From assembly GCA_905211615.1 (NCBI GenBank), contig CAJMBB010000012.1:1-23877 (forward strand): 23,877 nt of DNA, written 5' to 3'. Both the position numbers and the translations under genes were made by a program. This document shows, one piece after another, positions 9,498 to 15,964 of the stretch (position 1 is the first letter of the stretch; each line of letters starts with the position of its first letter). Source of the stretch: an uncultured Collinsella sp. Lineage in GTDB: Bacteria; Actinomycetota; Coriobacteriia; Coriobacteriales; Coriobacteriaceae. The notes beneath the pieces are model-generated. The model was not told where the DNA came from, searched no databases, and saw only the letters and a program-made list of their open reading frames with translations.

Positions 9498-9791
9498 TTA
9501 CTCCTGGTCGTCGCGACGGACGATCATGTGGCGGACCACAGCGTCGGTGATGCGCAGGACGCGATCAAGCTCGGCGATCTGGGTAGGATCTGCGTGGAAG
9601 TTGATGAGGGTGTAGTCACCATCGGTGAGGTCGTTGATCTCGTAGGCGAGCTTGCGCTTGCCCCACTCGTCAACGGAGTCGACCTTGCCAGCGCCCTCAG
9701 CGATCGTGGTATCGATACGCTTCATAACAGCGAGACGAGTCTCGGGGTCGAGCGACGGGTCAACAAAGAACAGCAGTTCATAAGCCTTCAT
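9498..9791 (-). CDS. rpsF: 30S ribosomal protein S6
   Basis: S6 binds S18 on the small-subunit platform. The product is 97 residues from MKAYELLFFVDPSLD. An upstream ATG at 9812 is in frame, but it lies before the SD (GAGGAGGTGA) that serves 9791, so I used 9791. Typical motifs are WGKRKLAYEINDLTDGDYTL and INFHADPTQIAELDRVLRI, and it ends in VRHMIVRRDDQE. It is the first gene of the operon with ssb, rpsR and rplI; it has its own promoter and a leader hairpin just upstream. Confidence 0.97.
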   Translation of the reverse strand: MKAYELLFFVDPSLDPETRLAVMKRIDTTIAEGAGKVDSVDEWGKRKLAYEINDLTDGDYTLINFHADPTQIAELDRVLRITDAVVRHMIVRRDDQE

Positions 9792-9817
9792 ATTGTCACC
9801 TCCTCTGGGCAAATGTG

Positions 9818-9846
9818 GCTTCAGGTCGTGAAGGTGCGCCTGAAGC
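9818..9846 (-). promoter_or_regulatory. Leader hairpin upstream of rpsF
   Basis: A perfect 8-bp stem (9818-9825 with 9839-9846, arm GCTTCAGG) closes a 13-nt loop in the rpsF 5' leader, just upstream of the SD. Many bacteria carry an S6:S18-binding hairpin here that represses the operon. I see the hairpin and the location but cannot confirm the bulged CCG core of that motif, so autoregulation is only suggested. Confidence 0.45.
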
Positions 9847-9862
9847 AGGAAAAGACTTGGTA

Positions 9863-9891
9863 ATAATATCTTTCAACCTCCCAGGCCGCAA
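9863..9891 (-). promoter_or_regulatory. Promoter of the rpsF operon
   Basis: On the minus strand a -35 TTGCGG (9886-9891) and a -10 TATTAT (9863-9868, five of six consensus bases) are separated by exactly 17 nt. Transcription would start near 9856 and include the leader hairpin. Confidence 0.6.
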
Positions 9892-10251
9892 TAATATGCA
9901 GCTACAACCTCATGACCTCCACATATGTCCATGCTCGCACCACGTTTCATGCGCATTCCAACCAAATGCCGACCAAGAGCTTGACGGATTTGTGGACAAG
10001 ATACGGTGCCGCGGGGACAAGCTGAGCCAAGCCGCAGGTCAGCGGGCACAAGGCTGTGGTCGCAAAGTGCATACCAGTGGTCCACAGCAGCACCCATAGA
10101 TTTTTAAATTCATTGCCAAGTCGCTTATGAATACCCCTTTTGAACAATTGAGTTGATCAACCACACTGGTCGGAAGCCGTTTTTTGGCACCTCAAACCCC
10201 ACTGCAACGTCAAGCGCGGCCAAGCGTTTTAAAAAATGCCAACTTTTCTGT
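9892..10251. other. Intergenic region between rpsF and tRNA-Ser, no gene seen
   Basis: This is about 360 bp between two divergent transcripts. Short open frames exist on both strands but have no SD, no recognisable motifs and mutually overlapping frames, so I do not call them. The right half (about 10100-10260) holds several T- and A-rich runs that could act as upstream elements for the tRNA promoter. No terminator or long repeat was found. Confidence 0.5.
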
Positions 10252-10279
10252 TTGCACTTTGCGATTCCTCGTGTATACT
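10252..10279 (+). promoter_or_regulatory. tRNA-Ser promoter
   Basis: TTGCAC (10252-10257) and TATACT (10274-10279) are 16 nt apart, with AT-rich sequence upstream. The tRNA begins 17 nt after the -10 box. Confidence 0.6.
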
Positions 10280-10295
10280 GACTTTCGCATTTAAC

Positions 10296-10386
10296 GGAGA
10301 GTTGTCCGAGTGGCCGAAGGAGCACGATTGGAAATCGTGTAGGCGTCAAAAGCGTCTCCAGGGTTCAAATCCCTGACTCTCCGCCA
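10296..10386 (+). tRNA. tRNA-Ser (anticodon GGA)
   Basis: This 91-nt class II tRNA has a 7-bp acceptor stem GGAGAGT (10296-10302) paired with ACTCTCC (10376-10382), a G discriminator base and an encoded CCA (10384-10386). The anticodon loop TTGGAAA sits between CACGA and TCGTG and gives anticodon GGA, which reads UCC/UCU. A long variable arm and the GGGTTCAAATCCC T-arm confirm serine. Confidence 0.97.
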
Positions 10387-10394
10387 GTTAATTC

Positions 10395-10425
10395 CAAAGC
10401 AGGCCTTCGAGCCTGCTTTGTTTTT
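10395..10425 (+). terminator. Intrinsic terminator after tRNA-Ser(GGA)
   Basis: A perfect 10-bp stem CAAAGCAGGC (10395-10404) with GCCTGCTTTG (10411-10420) has a 6-nt loop and is followed by TTTTT. It lies 8 nt after the CCA end. Confidence 0.92.
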
Positions 10426-10434
10426 ACCCCACGC

Positions 10435-10525
10435 GGAGGGGTGGCAGAGTGGTTGAATGCGGCGGTCTCGAAAACCGTTTGGCCTGTATAGGGTCACGAG
10501 GGTTCGAATCCCTCCTCCTCCGCCA
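10435..10525 (+). tRNA. tRNA-Ser (anticodon CGA)
   Basis: This 91-nt class II tRNA has acceptor arms GGAGGGG (10435-10441) and CTCCTCC (one G-U pair), a G discriminator and an encoded CCA (10523-10525). The anticodon loop CTCGAAA gives CGA, which reads UCG. It has a long variable arm, and the T-arm is GAGGG-TTCGAAT-CCCTC. It starts only 9 nt after the previous terminator with no clear promoter between, so it may rely on partial read-through. Its last 25 nt before the final A recur inverted at 10591-10615. Confidence 0.96.
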
Positions 10526-10536
10526 TTTTGGTTGAG

Positions 10537-10569
10537 AAAGCTCCCAAGAATGGGAGCTTTTTTTGTTTT
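10537..10569 (+). terminator. Intrinsic terminator after tRNA-Ser(CGA)
   Basis: A perfect 10-bp stem AAAGCTCCCA (10537-10546) with TGGGAGCTTT (10551-10560) has an AGAA loop and a T-rich tail, TTTTGTTTT. Confidence 0.92.
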
Positions 10570-10590
10570 GAGTCCCTAACAAGCAAATAC

Positions 10591-10738
10591 GGCGGAGGAG
10601 GAGGGATTCGAACCCGCCAGGGCGCGGAGCGTAAAGAAAACGCGCCCGTGGCGCGTCTTTAGCGCAGCGCGGTCGGCGCAAGCCGACCGGATAAATTTTG
10701 AGCGGAGCTCAAAATTTGGACATCCCTCCTATTCAGCC
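10591..10738. repeat. 148-bp structured element with an inverted tRNA-Ser 3' fragment
   Basis: Bases 10591-10615 are an exact reverse complement of 10500-10524, the T-arm and acceptor end of tRNA-Ser(CGA). The outer 15 bases (10591-10605) pair with 10724-10738 at 12 of 15 positions. Inside lie three hairpins in a row. The first has a 7-bp stem ACGCGCC/GGCGCGT (10640-10646, 10650-10656), extended by TAAAG/CTTTA. The second has an 8-bp stem CGGTCGGC/GCCGACCG with a GCAA tetraloop (10670-10689). The third has an 11-bp stem AAATTTTGAGC/GCTCAAAATTT with a 3-nt loop (10693-10717). On the minus strand the outer 5' part resembles a tRNA-Ser 5' end. It could be a decayed or interrupted tRNA-Ser gene, or a dispersed structured repeat. 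No protein is supported. Confidence 0.65.
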
Positions 10739-10779
10739 ACGCCCCCATCGCGTTCGATCCCAGCCCATATCTCAAACAC

Positions 10780-10832
10780 GTACACCACCCTCCAAAGATG
10801 TCAAAAAATGTCGTTTTTGGAGTGTGATGTAC
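10780..10832 (+). repeat. 53-bp palindromic element, left copy
   Basis: Arms GTACACCACCCTCCAAA (10780-10796) and the reverse complement at 10816-10832 match at 15 of 17 bases. The centre GATGTCAAAAAATGTCG is not symmetric, so the element has an orientation. The same element occurs inverted at 11982-12034 (49 of 53 bases identical). It ends 111 bp before the start codon of the nuclease-fold gene. Confidence 0.85.
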
Positions 10833-10943
10833 ACATTTGCATATGACGCGCACCGAGCATGAGTCGATTTGCCCTTATCCGGTATATTTCCCCACCTCAA
10901 CGGACATAAGAGCTTGGTGTCAGCTCGAAGCGAGAGGTCCCCA

Positions 10944-11951
10944 ATGGATACTCCTGTTCTCATTTCGCATAAAACGGCGTGGCTCGTCCATCATGCACCG
11001 CGGAACCTGGTTCAAGCCGTCGCACAACGCGACTACCAGATAGGTGTGCGGGGCCTCTCTACCCAGCAACGCATCGCGCGCATTCGGCAGGCACTTACCG
11101 ACTGCGGCATTCCGTCCACCATGCTCAAGACTATCGACATCTCCGTAGTATTTGCTTTCGAGCGAATTCGCACCAACGGTGTCACTTGCCACGTTCTCGG
11201 CCAAAACCTACCCTACGAGCATATTGACGAGTTGACGCCCGGCATCTTTATCACCGACGAAGCCTTCACCTTCGTGCTCGCTGCCGAATGGATGGATAGG
11301 ATCGAATACCTCGAGTATGGTTACGAAGTTTGCGGCGACTATCGCATGGGGCTCAATTCCTCTGACCCTTACACCGAGCAACCAGTCACCACCTCCAAGG
11401 ACGAAATTGTCGAGCTGCTCGATCGGCACCCCGGCAAACCCGGCGCCACACGCGCCAGACTCGCGCTCAGACACATCTACGACCACTCAGCCTCGCCCAT
11501 GGAGACCGCATCGTCCATCGCCCTCTCGCTCCCTACAAGCGAAGGCGGCGTTGGCATCCGAGGTATCGAACTCAACAAACCGCTCGAAATCCCTCAACGT
11601 CTCTGGCATTGCACAAAGGCCCGAACGCTCAAAATCGATGCCCTCATTACCTATAAGCGCAGAGAACTCGGCATCGAATATAAGGGCGGCTTTCACGATG
11701 AGGTCGAACGCAAGGGGGCGGACGCGGAACGAGAGGCCGTACTCGCCCAAATGGGATATCGAATCGTTACGCTCACCTCGGCACAGTTCGCAAGTCAACT
11801 TGCCTTTCACCGCGCCATGAACAGCATTCGCGAAGCACTCGGTATGCCCCGCTGCACGGACGCCGAGTACCAGCGAAAGCAAAACGAACTGCGCAAGGCA
11901 CTTATCCGCAACTGGAAGAGCGCGCAGGGCGAAGACACGCCTTCCGAGTAA
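10944..11951 (+). CDS. DUF559 / PD-(D/E)XK nuclease-fold protein
   Basis: This encodes 335 residues. The C-terminal ~150 residues follow the pattern of actinobacterial DUF559 proteins, related in fold to Vsr-like PD-(D/E)XK nucleases: SPMET with Glu187, KIDALI with Asp232, GIEYKG with Glu245-x-Lys247, then a helix and the typical LAQMGYRIVTLTSAQF. The N-terminal part (LISHKTAWLVHH...) resembles proteins annotated with an AbiEi-like regulatory domain, but I cannot confirm it. The start at 10944 has SD GAGAGG 6 nt upstream; the frame runs 25 codons further up without an SD. The gene stands alone on the plus strand, bracketed by two inverted palindromic elements. Function is unknown; nuclease activity, regulation and a role in defence or mobility are all possible. 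Confidence 0.85.
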   Translation: MDTPVLISHKTAWLVHHAPRNLVQAVAQRDYQIGVRGLSTQQRIARIRQALTDCGIPSTMLKTIDISVVFAFERIRTNGVTCHVLGQNLPYEHIDELTPGIFITDEAFTFVLAAEWMDRIEYLEYGYEVCGDYRMGLNSSDPYTEQPVTTSKDEIVELLDRHPGKPGATRARLALRHIYDHSASPMETASSIALSLPTSEGGVGIRGIELNKPLEIPQRLWHCTKARTLKIDALITYKRRELGIEYKGGFHDEVERKGADAEREAVLAQMGYRIVTLTSAQFASQLAFHRAMNSIREALGMPRCTDAEYQRKQNELRKALIRNWKSAQGEDTPSE

Positions 11952-11981
11952 CGTCATCCCAGCACGCCCCAACCAAAACAT

Positions 11982-12034
11982 GTACATCACCCTCCAAAAC
12001 CGACATTTTTTGACATCTTTGGAGGCTGATGTAC
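11982..12034 (-). repeat. 53-bp palindromic element, right copy (inverted)
   Basis: Left arm GTACATCACCCTCCAAA (11982-11998) pairs with 12018-12034 at 16 of 17 bases. Its reverse complement matches the left copy (10780-10832) at 49 of 53 positions, including a 25-base identical core. It begins 31 nt after the stop codon of the nuclease-fold gene and could also fold as a transcript-end hairpin, though no clean T tract follows. Confidence 0.85.
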
Positions 12035-12155
12035 ACGTTTGGTGCCTACGCACGCATCCAGTCCCAACCGTTTACCGAGCAATAGGGTCGCCAGACCCGT
12101 CAACCATGTACTATGTACGGGCATTGTCTAAACCCGTAACTCAAAGGACCCCATC

Positions 12156-12845
12156 TTGCCCGTCGTCGCCGCTATGACCGTTACCTCACACGCCACGGAC
12201 GCCATGGTCGCCATCCCGTTTTGGCTCGAAATGTTCGCCGTCGTCGCGGCTTCAATCTCGGGTGTGCTGGTTGCGCGCGAGCACAAGCTCGACCTGGTGG
12301 GCGCGGTCGCGCTCGCGGTGGCCTGCGGTCTGGGCGGCGGTCTCTTGCGCGACATGACGCTGCAGGTGGGCAACGTCTACATCCTCAACCAGCCGATGGC
12401 GCTGCCGCTTTCCATTGCCACGGCAGCCATCATCTATATTTTCCCGGCAATCGTCGACAAGCCCGAAAAGCTCATTCCCCTGCTCGATATCATCTCGGTG
12501 GGTATTTATGCGGCAACCGGCGCAGACAAGGCGCTGGTCTACGGCTTTGCGCCGGCGGTGTGCATCATGATGGGCTTTTTTACCGCGGTGGGCGGCGGCA
12601 TGCTGCGAGATGGTTTTATGGGTGTGGTGCCGGGTATCTTCCAGCGCACCAACTTCTATGCCATCGCGGCCATCGCCGGATCGGCAAGCTATGTTTGCCT
12701 TGTCATGAGCGGCTTGGTCAGCAATGTCGTCGCACTGGTCGTTTGCGTCGTGGTGACCATGGGACTACGCTGGCTGTCGCTGCGCTTTGATATCAAAAGC
12801 CCCACCGAGGATGACATCGCACGCTTTTTGCACCGCAAAAAGTAG
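12156..12845 (+). CDS. TRIC/UPF0126-family membrane channel
   Basis: This is a 229-residue protein with about seven membrane helices, built as two similar halves. Each half carries the family hallmark: GGGLLRD (60-66) and GGGMLRD (146-152). Bacterial homologues of this fold (UPF0126; YadS/YicG-like) form trimeric cation channels; some related members have been linked to small-molecule transport. I chose the TTG at 12156 because AAAGGA lies 7 nt upstream; an ATG six codons later (12174) has no comparable SD. It stands alone or leads the next plus-strand gene, 106 bp downstream, with no terminator seen between them. Confidence 0.9.
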   Translation: MPVVAAMTVTSHATDAMVAIPFWLEMFAVVAASISGVLVAREHKLDLVGAVALAVACGLGGGLLRDMTLQVGNVYILNQPMALPLSIATAAIIYIFPAIVDKPEKLIPLLDIISVGIYAATGADKALVYGFAPAVCIMMGFFTAVGGGMLRDGFMGVVPGIFQRTNFYAIAAIAGSASYVCLVMSGLVSNVVALVVCVVVTMGLRWLSLRFDIKSPTEDDIARFLHRKK

Positions 12846-12951
12846 GTGGCGCGGGCTCATCCTTCGAAATGCAACCGAGAGGTTCTTTTAGAGCGCCCAC
12901 GCGTTGGGTACCCTGTTAGGTGCATGTCGAGCATCTGACGAAGGATTCACT

Positions 12952-14097
12952 ATGCCCTGTAATCAATTCCCGTCGACCCAGCGCCGTAAAGCGTGGGGCC
13001 GTATCACGATCTTATTCGCGCTCATCGCTCTAGCGATCACCGTGCTTCCCACGGCGTCGCTCGCCGGCACGGACACCGCAGGCAACGTACTTGCGACCGA
13101 CAATGACGCCAATCCGTCCGGCGTCGAGGGCGACCTGTACTGGGCCGGTCAGGCCCTCAACTTGGATGATGTGTCCATCGACCGCGATATCATCGCCGCG
13201 AGCGATACCCTCTCAATTCGCGACTGCACGGTGGGCGGCGCCGTCCGTCTGGCGGCACGCACCATCGACATTGCCAAGACCACGGTTGATGGCAGTGTGA
13301 CCGTTGCTGGCCAGCATGTCGTTCTCAATTCCGACAGCACCGCCAACTGTTTCTACGCGATAGGCGAGACGGTTGCCTTGCGAGGCTCCACCAAGTCGGC
13401 AGCGCTCGCGGGCGATACGGTAACCATCGACGGCACCGTCGATGGCGATGTCGAGGTTTGGGCCGACAAGCTCATCCTGGGCAAGAACGCCCACATCACC
13501 GGCACCGTGAACGCGCACGTCTCCGAGGACCCCGAGCGCGCCGCGGGAGCCGAGGTCGGCGCACTCAAGATCGACCGCACCGAGAACGAGGATACTTCCA
13601 CCGTTAACGATGTCATCGGCGGTATCGTCGCCGCGGCACTCTCGACCTGCTTTGTCGCCCTGCTGCTCGAGCTCGTCTTTCCGCGTGCGACTGCCAGTGC
13701 CGCCGGTATGCTCCACCAGCGCCCCATGCCCCTGTGGGTGAGCGGTCTTCTGGGCACGATTGCTATCGTCCCCGCCGTCCTACTGCTGATTATCTCTATC
13801 GCCGGTCTGTCGCTTGCCGGAGCCCTCATGTGCGGTGTCATTGGCATCGCGCTGGTGTCGAATGCCTTTGCAGGGTGCGCGATTGCACGCATGGTCGGAC
13901 ACAGCCAGAACCGCTACGCCATGGCAGCCGTTGGTGGCGTAATCGCAGGCGCCCTCACGGGGCTTCCCCTCGTAGGCAGCTTCATCAGCGGCGTGGCCTT
14001 TGTCTTTATGCTCGGCTACATCATCCAAATCATCTGGCACAACGCCCACCTCAAGCCGCAGCAGCCGGCTAACACGCCAGAACTCCCCACCGCCTAG
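12952..14097 (+). CDS. Membrane-anchored polymer-forming (bactofilin-like) protein
   Basis: The product is 381 residues from the ATG at 12952, which has AAGGA at 6 nt; the upstream ATG at 12904 lacks an SD. Residues 1-38 look like a signal peptide or anchor (hydrophobic 17-38). Residues ~60-190 are a run of short Val/Ile/Asp/Gly-rich repeats (DDVSIDRDIIAASDTLSI, TVTIDGTVDGDVEVWADKL), the pattern of the right-handed beta-helix in bactofilins and other polymer-forming proteins. Residues ~219-365 hold about five membrane helices. The layout (secreted beta-helix followed by a membrane bundle) resembles uncharacterised Gram-positive membrane proteins rather than cytoplasmic bactofilins. The biological role is not known to me. 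Confidence 0.8.
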   Translation: MPCNQFPSTQRRKAWGRITILFALIALAITVLPTASLAGTDTAGNVLATDNDANPSGVEGDLYWAGQALNLDDVSIDRDIIAASDTLSIRDCTVGGAVRLAARTIDIAKTTVDGSVTVAGQHVVLNSDSTANCFYAIGETVALRGSTKSAALAGDTVTIDGTVDGDVEVWADKLILGKNAHITGTVNAHVSEDPERAAGAEVGALKIDRTENEDTSTVNDVIGGIVAAALSTCFVALLLELVFPRATASAAGMLHQRPMPLWVSGLLGTIAIVPAVLLLIISIAGLSLAGALMCGVIGIALVSNAFAGCAIARMVGHSQNRYAMAAVGGVIAGALTGLPLVGSFISGVAFVFMLGYIIQIIWHNAHLKPQQPANTPELPTA

Positions 14098-14105
14098 CAG
14101 CCGAT

Positions 14106-14164
14106 CACCACAAAGGGGCCAGGCACCTTTGTGGTGGTGCAAAGGGGTCAGGTTACTTTGCACC
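14106..14164. repeat. Two tandem REP-like hairpins
   Basis: Hairpin 1 pairs CACCACAAAGG (14106-14116) with 14126-14136 over 11 bp around GGCCAGGCA. Hairpin 2 pairs GGTGCAAAG (14136-14144) with 14156-14164 over 9 bp around GGGTCAGGTTA. Both share the pattern CAAAGGGGYCAGG, then a short spacer, then CTTTG, so they are variants of one unit in direct tandem. The core is like that of many bacterial intergenic REP elements. They follow the polymer-forming gene by 8 bp. Confidence 0.65.
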
Positions 14165-14174
14165 AACAAACGAG

Positions 14175-14213
14175 GCGGGGCGCTCGGTCATATCGACCGG
14201 GTGCCCCGCTTTT
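14175..14213 (+). terminator. Intrinsic terminator after the plus-strand genes
   Basis: A 15-bp stem starting GCGGGGC (14175-14181) and ending GCCCCGC (14203-14209), with inner GGTC/GACC and two G-T pairs, has a 5-nt loop and is followed by TTTT. It would end transcripts of the plus-strand genes. It lies about 105 bp beyond the convergent pilin gene, for which I found no separate clear terminator. Confidence 0.85.
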
Positions 14214-14317
14214 CTTGGAGGGTTCTCTAGTAACTTTTACAAAACCAATGATCATCAGGTCGGTAGGCCTGCGCGTCACTCGCTACGGAGGCAGTTCGCC
14301 ATTGAGCAGGGGGATAA

Positions 14318-15964
14318 TTATTTTTCACGGCGACCTCCTCCCCGCTTGATGACGAGCGCGACAACAATAACCGCCACTCCGATGGCAGCCAAAACCGCCA
14401 CTAGCACCAACGTTCTATCTCCCGTCGAGGGCATAAAGCCTCGACTTGCTTCTTTGCTTGGGGTGTTGAGCACCGACAGCTCAATCGAACCCGTCCCGGC
14501 ATCGGCGGTATCAACCCGCAGAGGGCTTTCGGCCGACACGGTCACCTTGGGCTTCGCGACTGCAACCTGTTTAACGTCCAATCCCTCGGCCGTAACCGTC
14601 ACCGTACGTTTGCCTTCAAAGGCGGTGTAGCCCTTGGGAGCCGCGACCTCCTCGACGGTGTAGACACCCGCGTCAACACCGCTCAATTCCACATGGCCAT
14701 CCGCGCCCGTGGTGACGCACGCGTCGGTATCCGTCGACCACGAGCCGTCGGTCGTTAGGATGCGCCCGCGGTCATCGATGATGCGCAATTTGGCGCCCGC
14801 GAGCGGTTTATCGTCCGAGCTTGAGCGCTTGATGAGGCTGAGTCCCCAGGTGTAGGCGCACGCGTCATCGCTCGGCGTGCGGGTGAAGCCGGCGTCGCCG
14901 GACTGGTCGGCAAAGGGAGAGCGCGGGTAGCGCAGGTAGACCTCGTTGGGGTTGCCCTTCGCGATGCCGTGGTTGCATGCGCTGTTGAGCGGCGCATTGT
15001 ACACGGCGACCACGCGGGCGCCCGCGGTGAAGGCGTCGGCCCCGCCGAGCGCGGCGATGAGGTCGCCGGTGCGCACGGTGAAGGTCTTACCGTCGACCGA
15101 GACCCTGCACTGGGCCGTGATGTCGGTCCAGCCCTTCGCGGGCTCGGTGCCGGCGCGCCCGTCCTTGCCGGCCGAGACGGCGTCGAAGCCGCCGTCCGCG
15201 CCCGCCGCCACGTACACGCGCATGCTCGAGGCGACCCTGGAGGCGTCGAGCCCCGCGCTCATAGTGTCGACGAACTGCACGCTGTAGGTGTCGTAGGCGG
15301 TGAGGCCCGCCGGGACCGTGGCCGAGAGGCGCCAGTACAGGTCGTCGCTCACGGTGGCATCGGCGGCCTTGCCCCAGGTTGCGGTGCCGTCCTCCAGCAC
15401 GTGCTTGGCTACCTTGGGCGTCGCGGCCTTGGGCTTGACGGTGACGGCGCTGCCGCCGACCAGGGCCATGATCGGCGCGGTGCCGACCTCGTTCTGGGCG
15501 ATGGCGTCGTCGTCGGCGACGATGAGCCAGTAACCGCTGGGAAGCTCGACCGCCGTGGCAGCGTTAAGGGTCACGGAAGGTGCGTCGGCATTGCAAGTCG
15601 CACGGGCAAGCTTTGCCGTCAGCGTGGTCGTCATATGCCCGTCGGTATTCATCCATTCGGCAGCCGCTTGCGCCGTCGATACCGAGCTATCAAGTCCCGC
15701 ATCATGAAGCACGGGGAGAGCAGCTTGGCGAACGGCGTCATTTGCCCACGTTATGTCAGTTGCGACCTTTTGATCGGCATCGGCGTCGTCGATAACGGTC
15801 GCCGAAAAGAGCTGGTACGCGTCATACCGCATCGCGACTGTACCGTCCACCGTAACGGCTCCGGTGTCGGTAGCACGAGCCATCCCAGGAGCAATCGCGA
15901 AAGAGAATGCGGAAACGATGACTATCACCACGACGGCCAACATATGACGGAGTGGTTTACTCAC
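14318..15964 (-). CDS. Sortase-anchored major pilin, FimA/SpaA type
   Basis: The product is 548 residues from a GTG at 15964. That start has GAGGTGG 5 nt upstream and overlaps the preceding gene's stop by 8 bp; the frame is open further up but inside the neighbour. It starts with a signal peptide (about 1-32). ELPSGYWLIVADD precedes a pilin motif V-K-P-K (176-179), whose Lys is the expected polymer cross-link. PKVAKHV then opens the second domain. A third, Cna-B-like domain carries the E-box YTVEEVAAPKGY (435-446), which supports an internal isopeptide bond. The C-terminus has MPSTG (511-515), a membrane helix and a KRGGGRREK tail. MPSTGD departs from LPXTG. GC content is much higher in the middle (14880-15540) than at either end. 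Confidence 0.9.
   Translation of the reverse strand: MSKPLRHMLAVVVIVIVSAFSFAIAPGMARATDTGAVTVDGTVAMRYDAYQLFSATVIDDADADQKVATDITWANDAVRQAALPVLHDAGLDSSVSTAQAAAEWMNTDGHMTTTLTAKLARATCNADAPSVTLNAATAVELPSGYWLIVADDDAIAQNEVGTAPIMALVGGSAVTVKPKAATPKVAKHVLEDGTATWGKAADATVSDDLYWRLSATVPAGLTAYDTYSVQFVDTMSAGLDASRVASSMRVYVAAGADGGFDAVSAGKDGRAGTEPAKGWTDITAQCRVSVDGKTFTVRTGDLIAALGGADAFTAGARVVAVYNAPLNSACNHGIAKGNPNEVYLRYPRSPFADQSGDAGFTRTPSDDACAYTWGLSLIKRSSSDDKPLAGAKLRIIDDRGRILTTDGSWSTDTDACVTTGADGHVELSGVDAGVYTVEEVAAPKGYTAFEGKRTVTVTAEGLDVKQVAVAKPKVTVSAESPLRVDTADAGTGSIELSVLNTPSKEASRGFMPSTGDRTLVLVAVLAAIGVAVIVVALVIKRGGGRREK

Noticed and set aside
8091..9863. 590-codon plus-strand open frame across the ribosomal-protein operon
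   Set aside because: It runs antisense through four conserved genes and their gaps; composition is Leu/Gly/Asp-rich without any domain.
9815..10147. Small open frames on both strands between rpsF and tRNA-Ser
   Set aside because: No SD, no conserved-looking sequence and mutual overlap.
10424..10853. Short minus-strand open frames across tRNA-Ser and the structured element
   Set aside because: They read through a tRNA gene and hairpins and have no SD; such frames are usual spurious calls over structured repeats.
10591..12034. Integrative element in tRNA-Ser with att sites
   Set aside because: The tRNA 3' copy is inverted rather than direct, only 66 bp away, and there is no integrase gene; a classical attL/attR pair is not supported.
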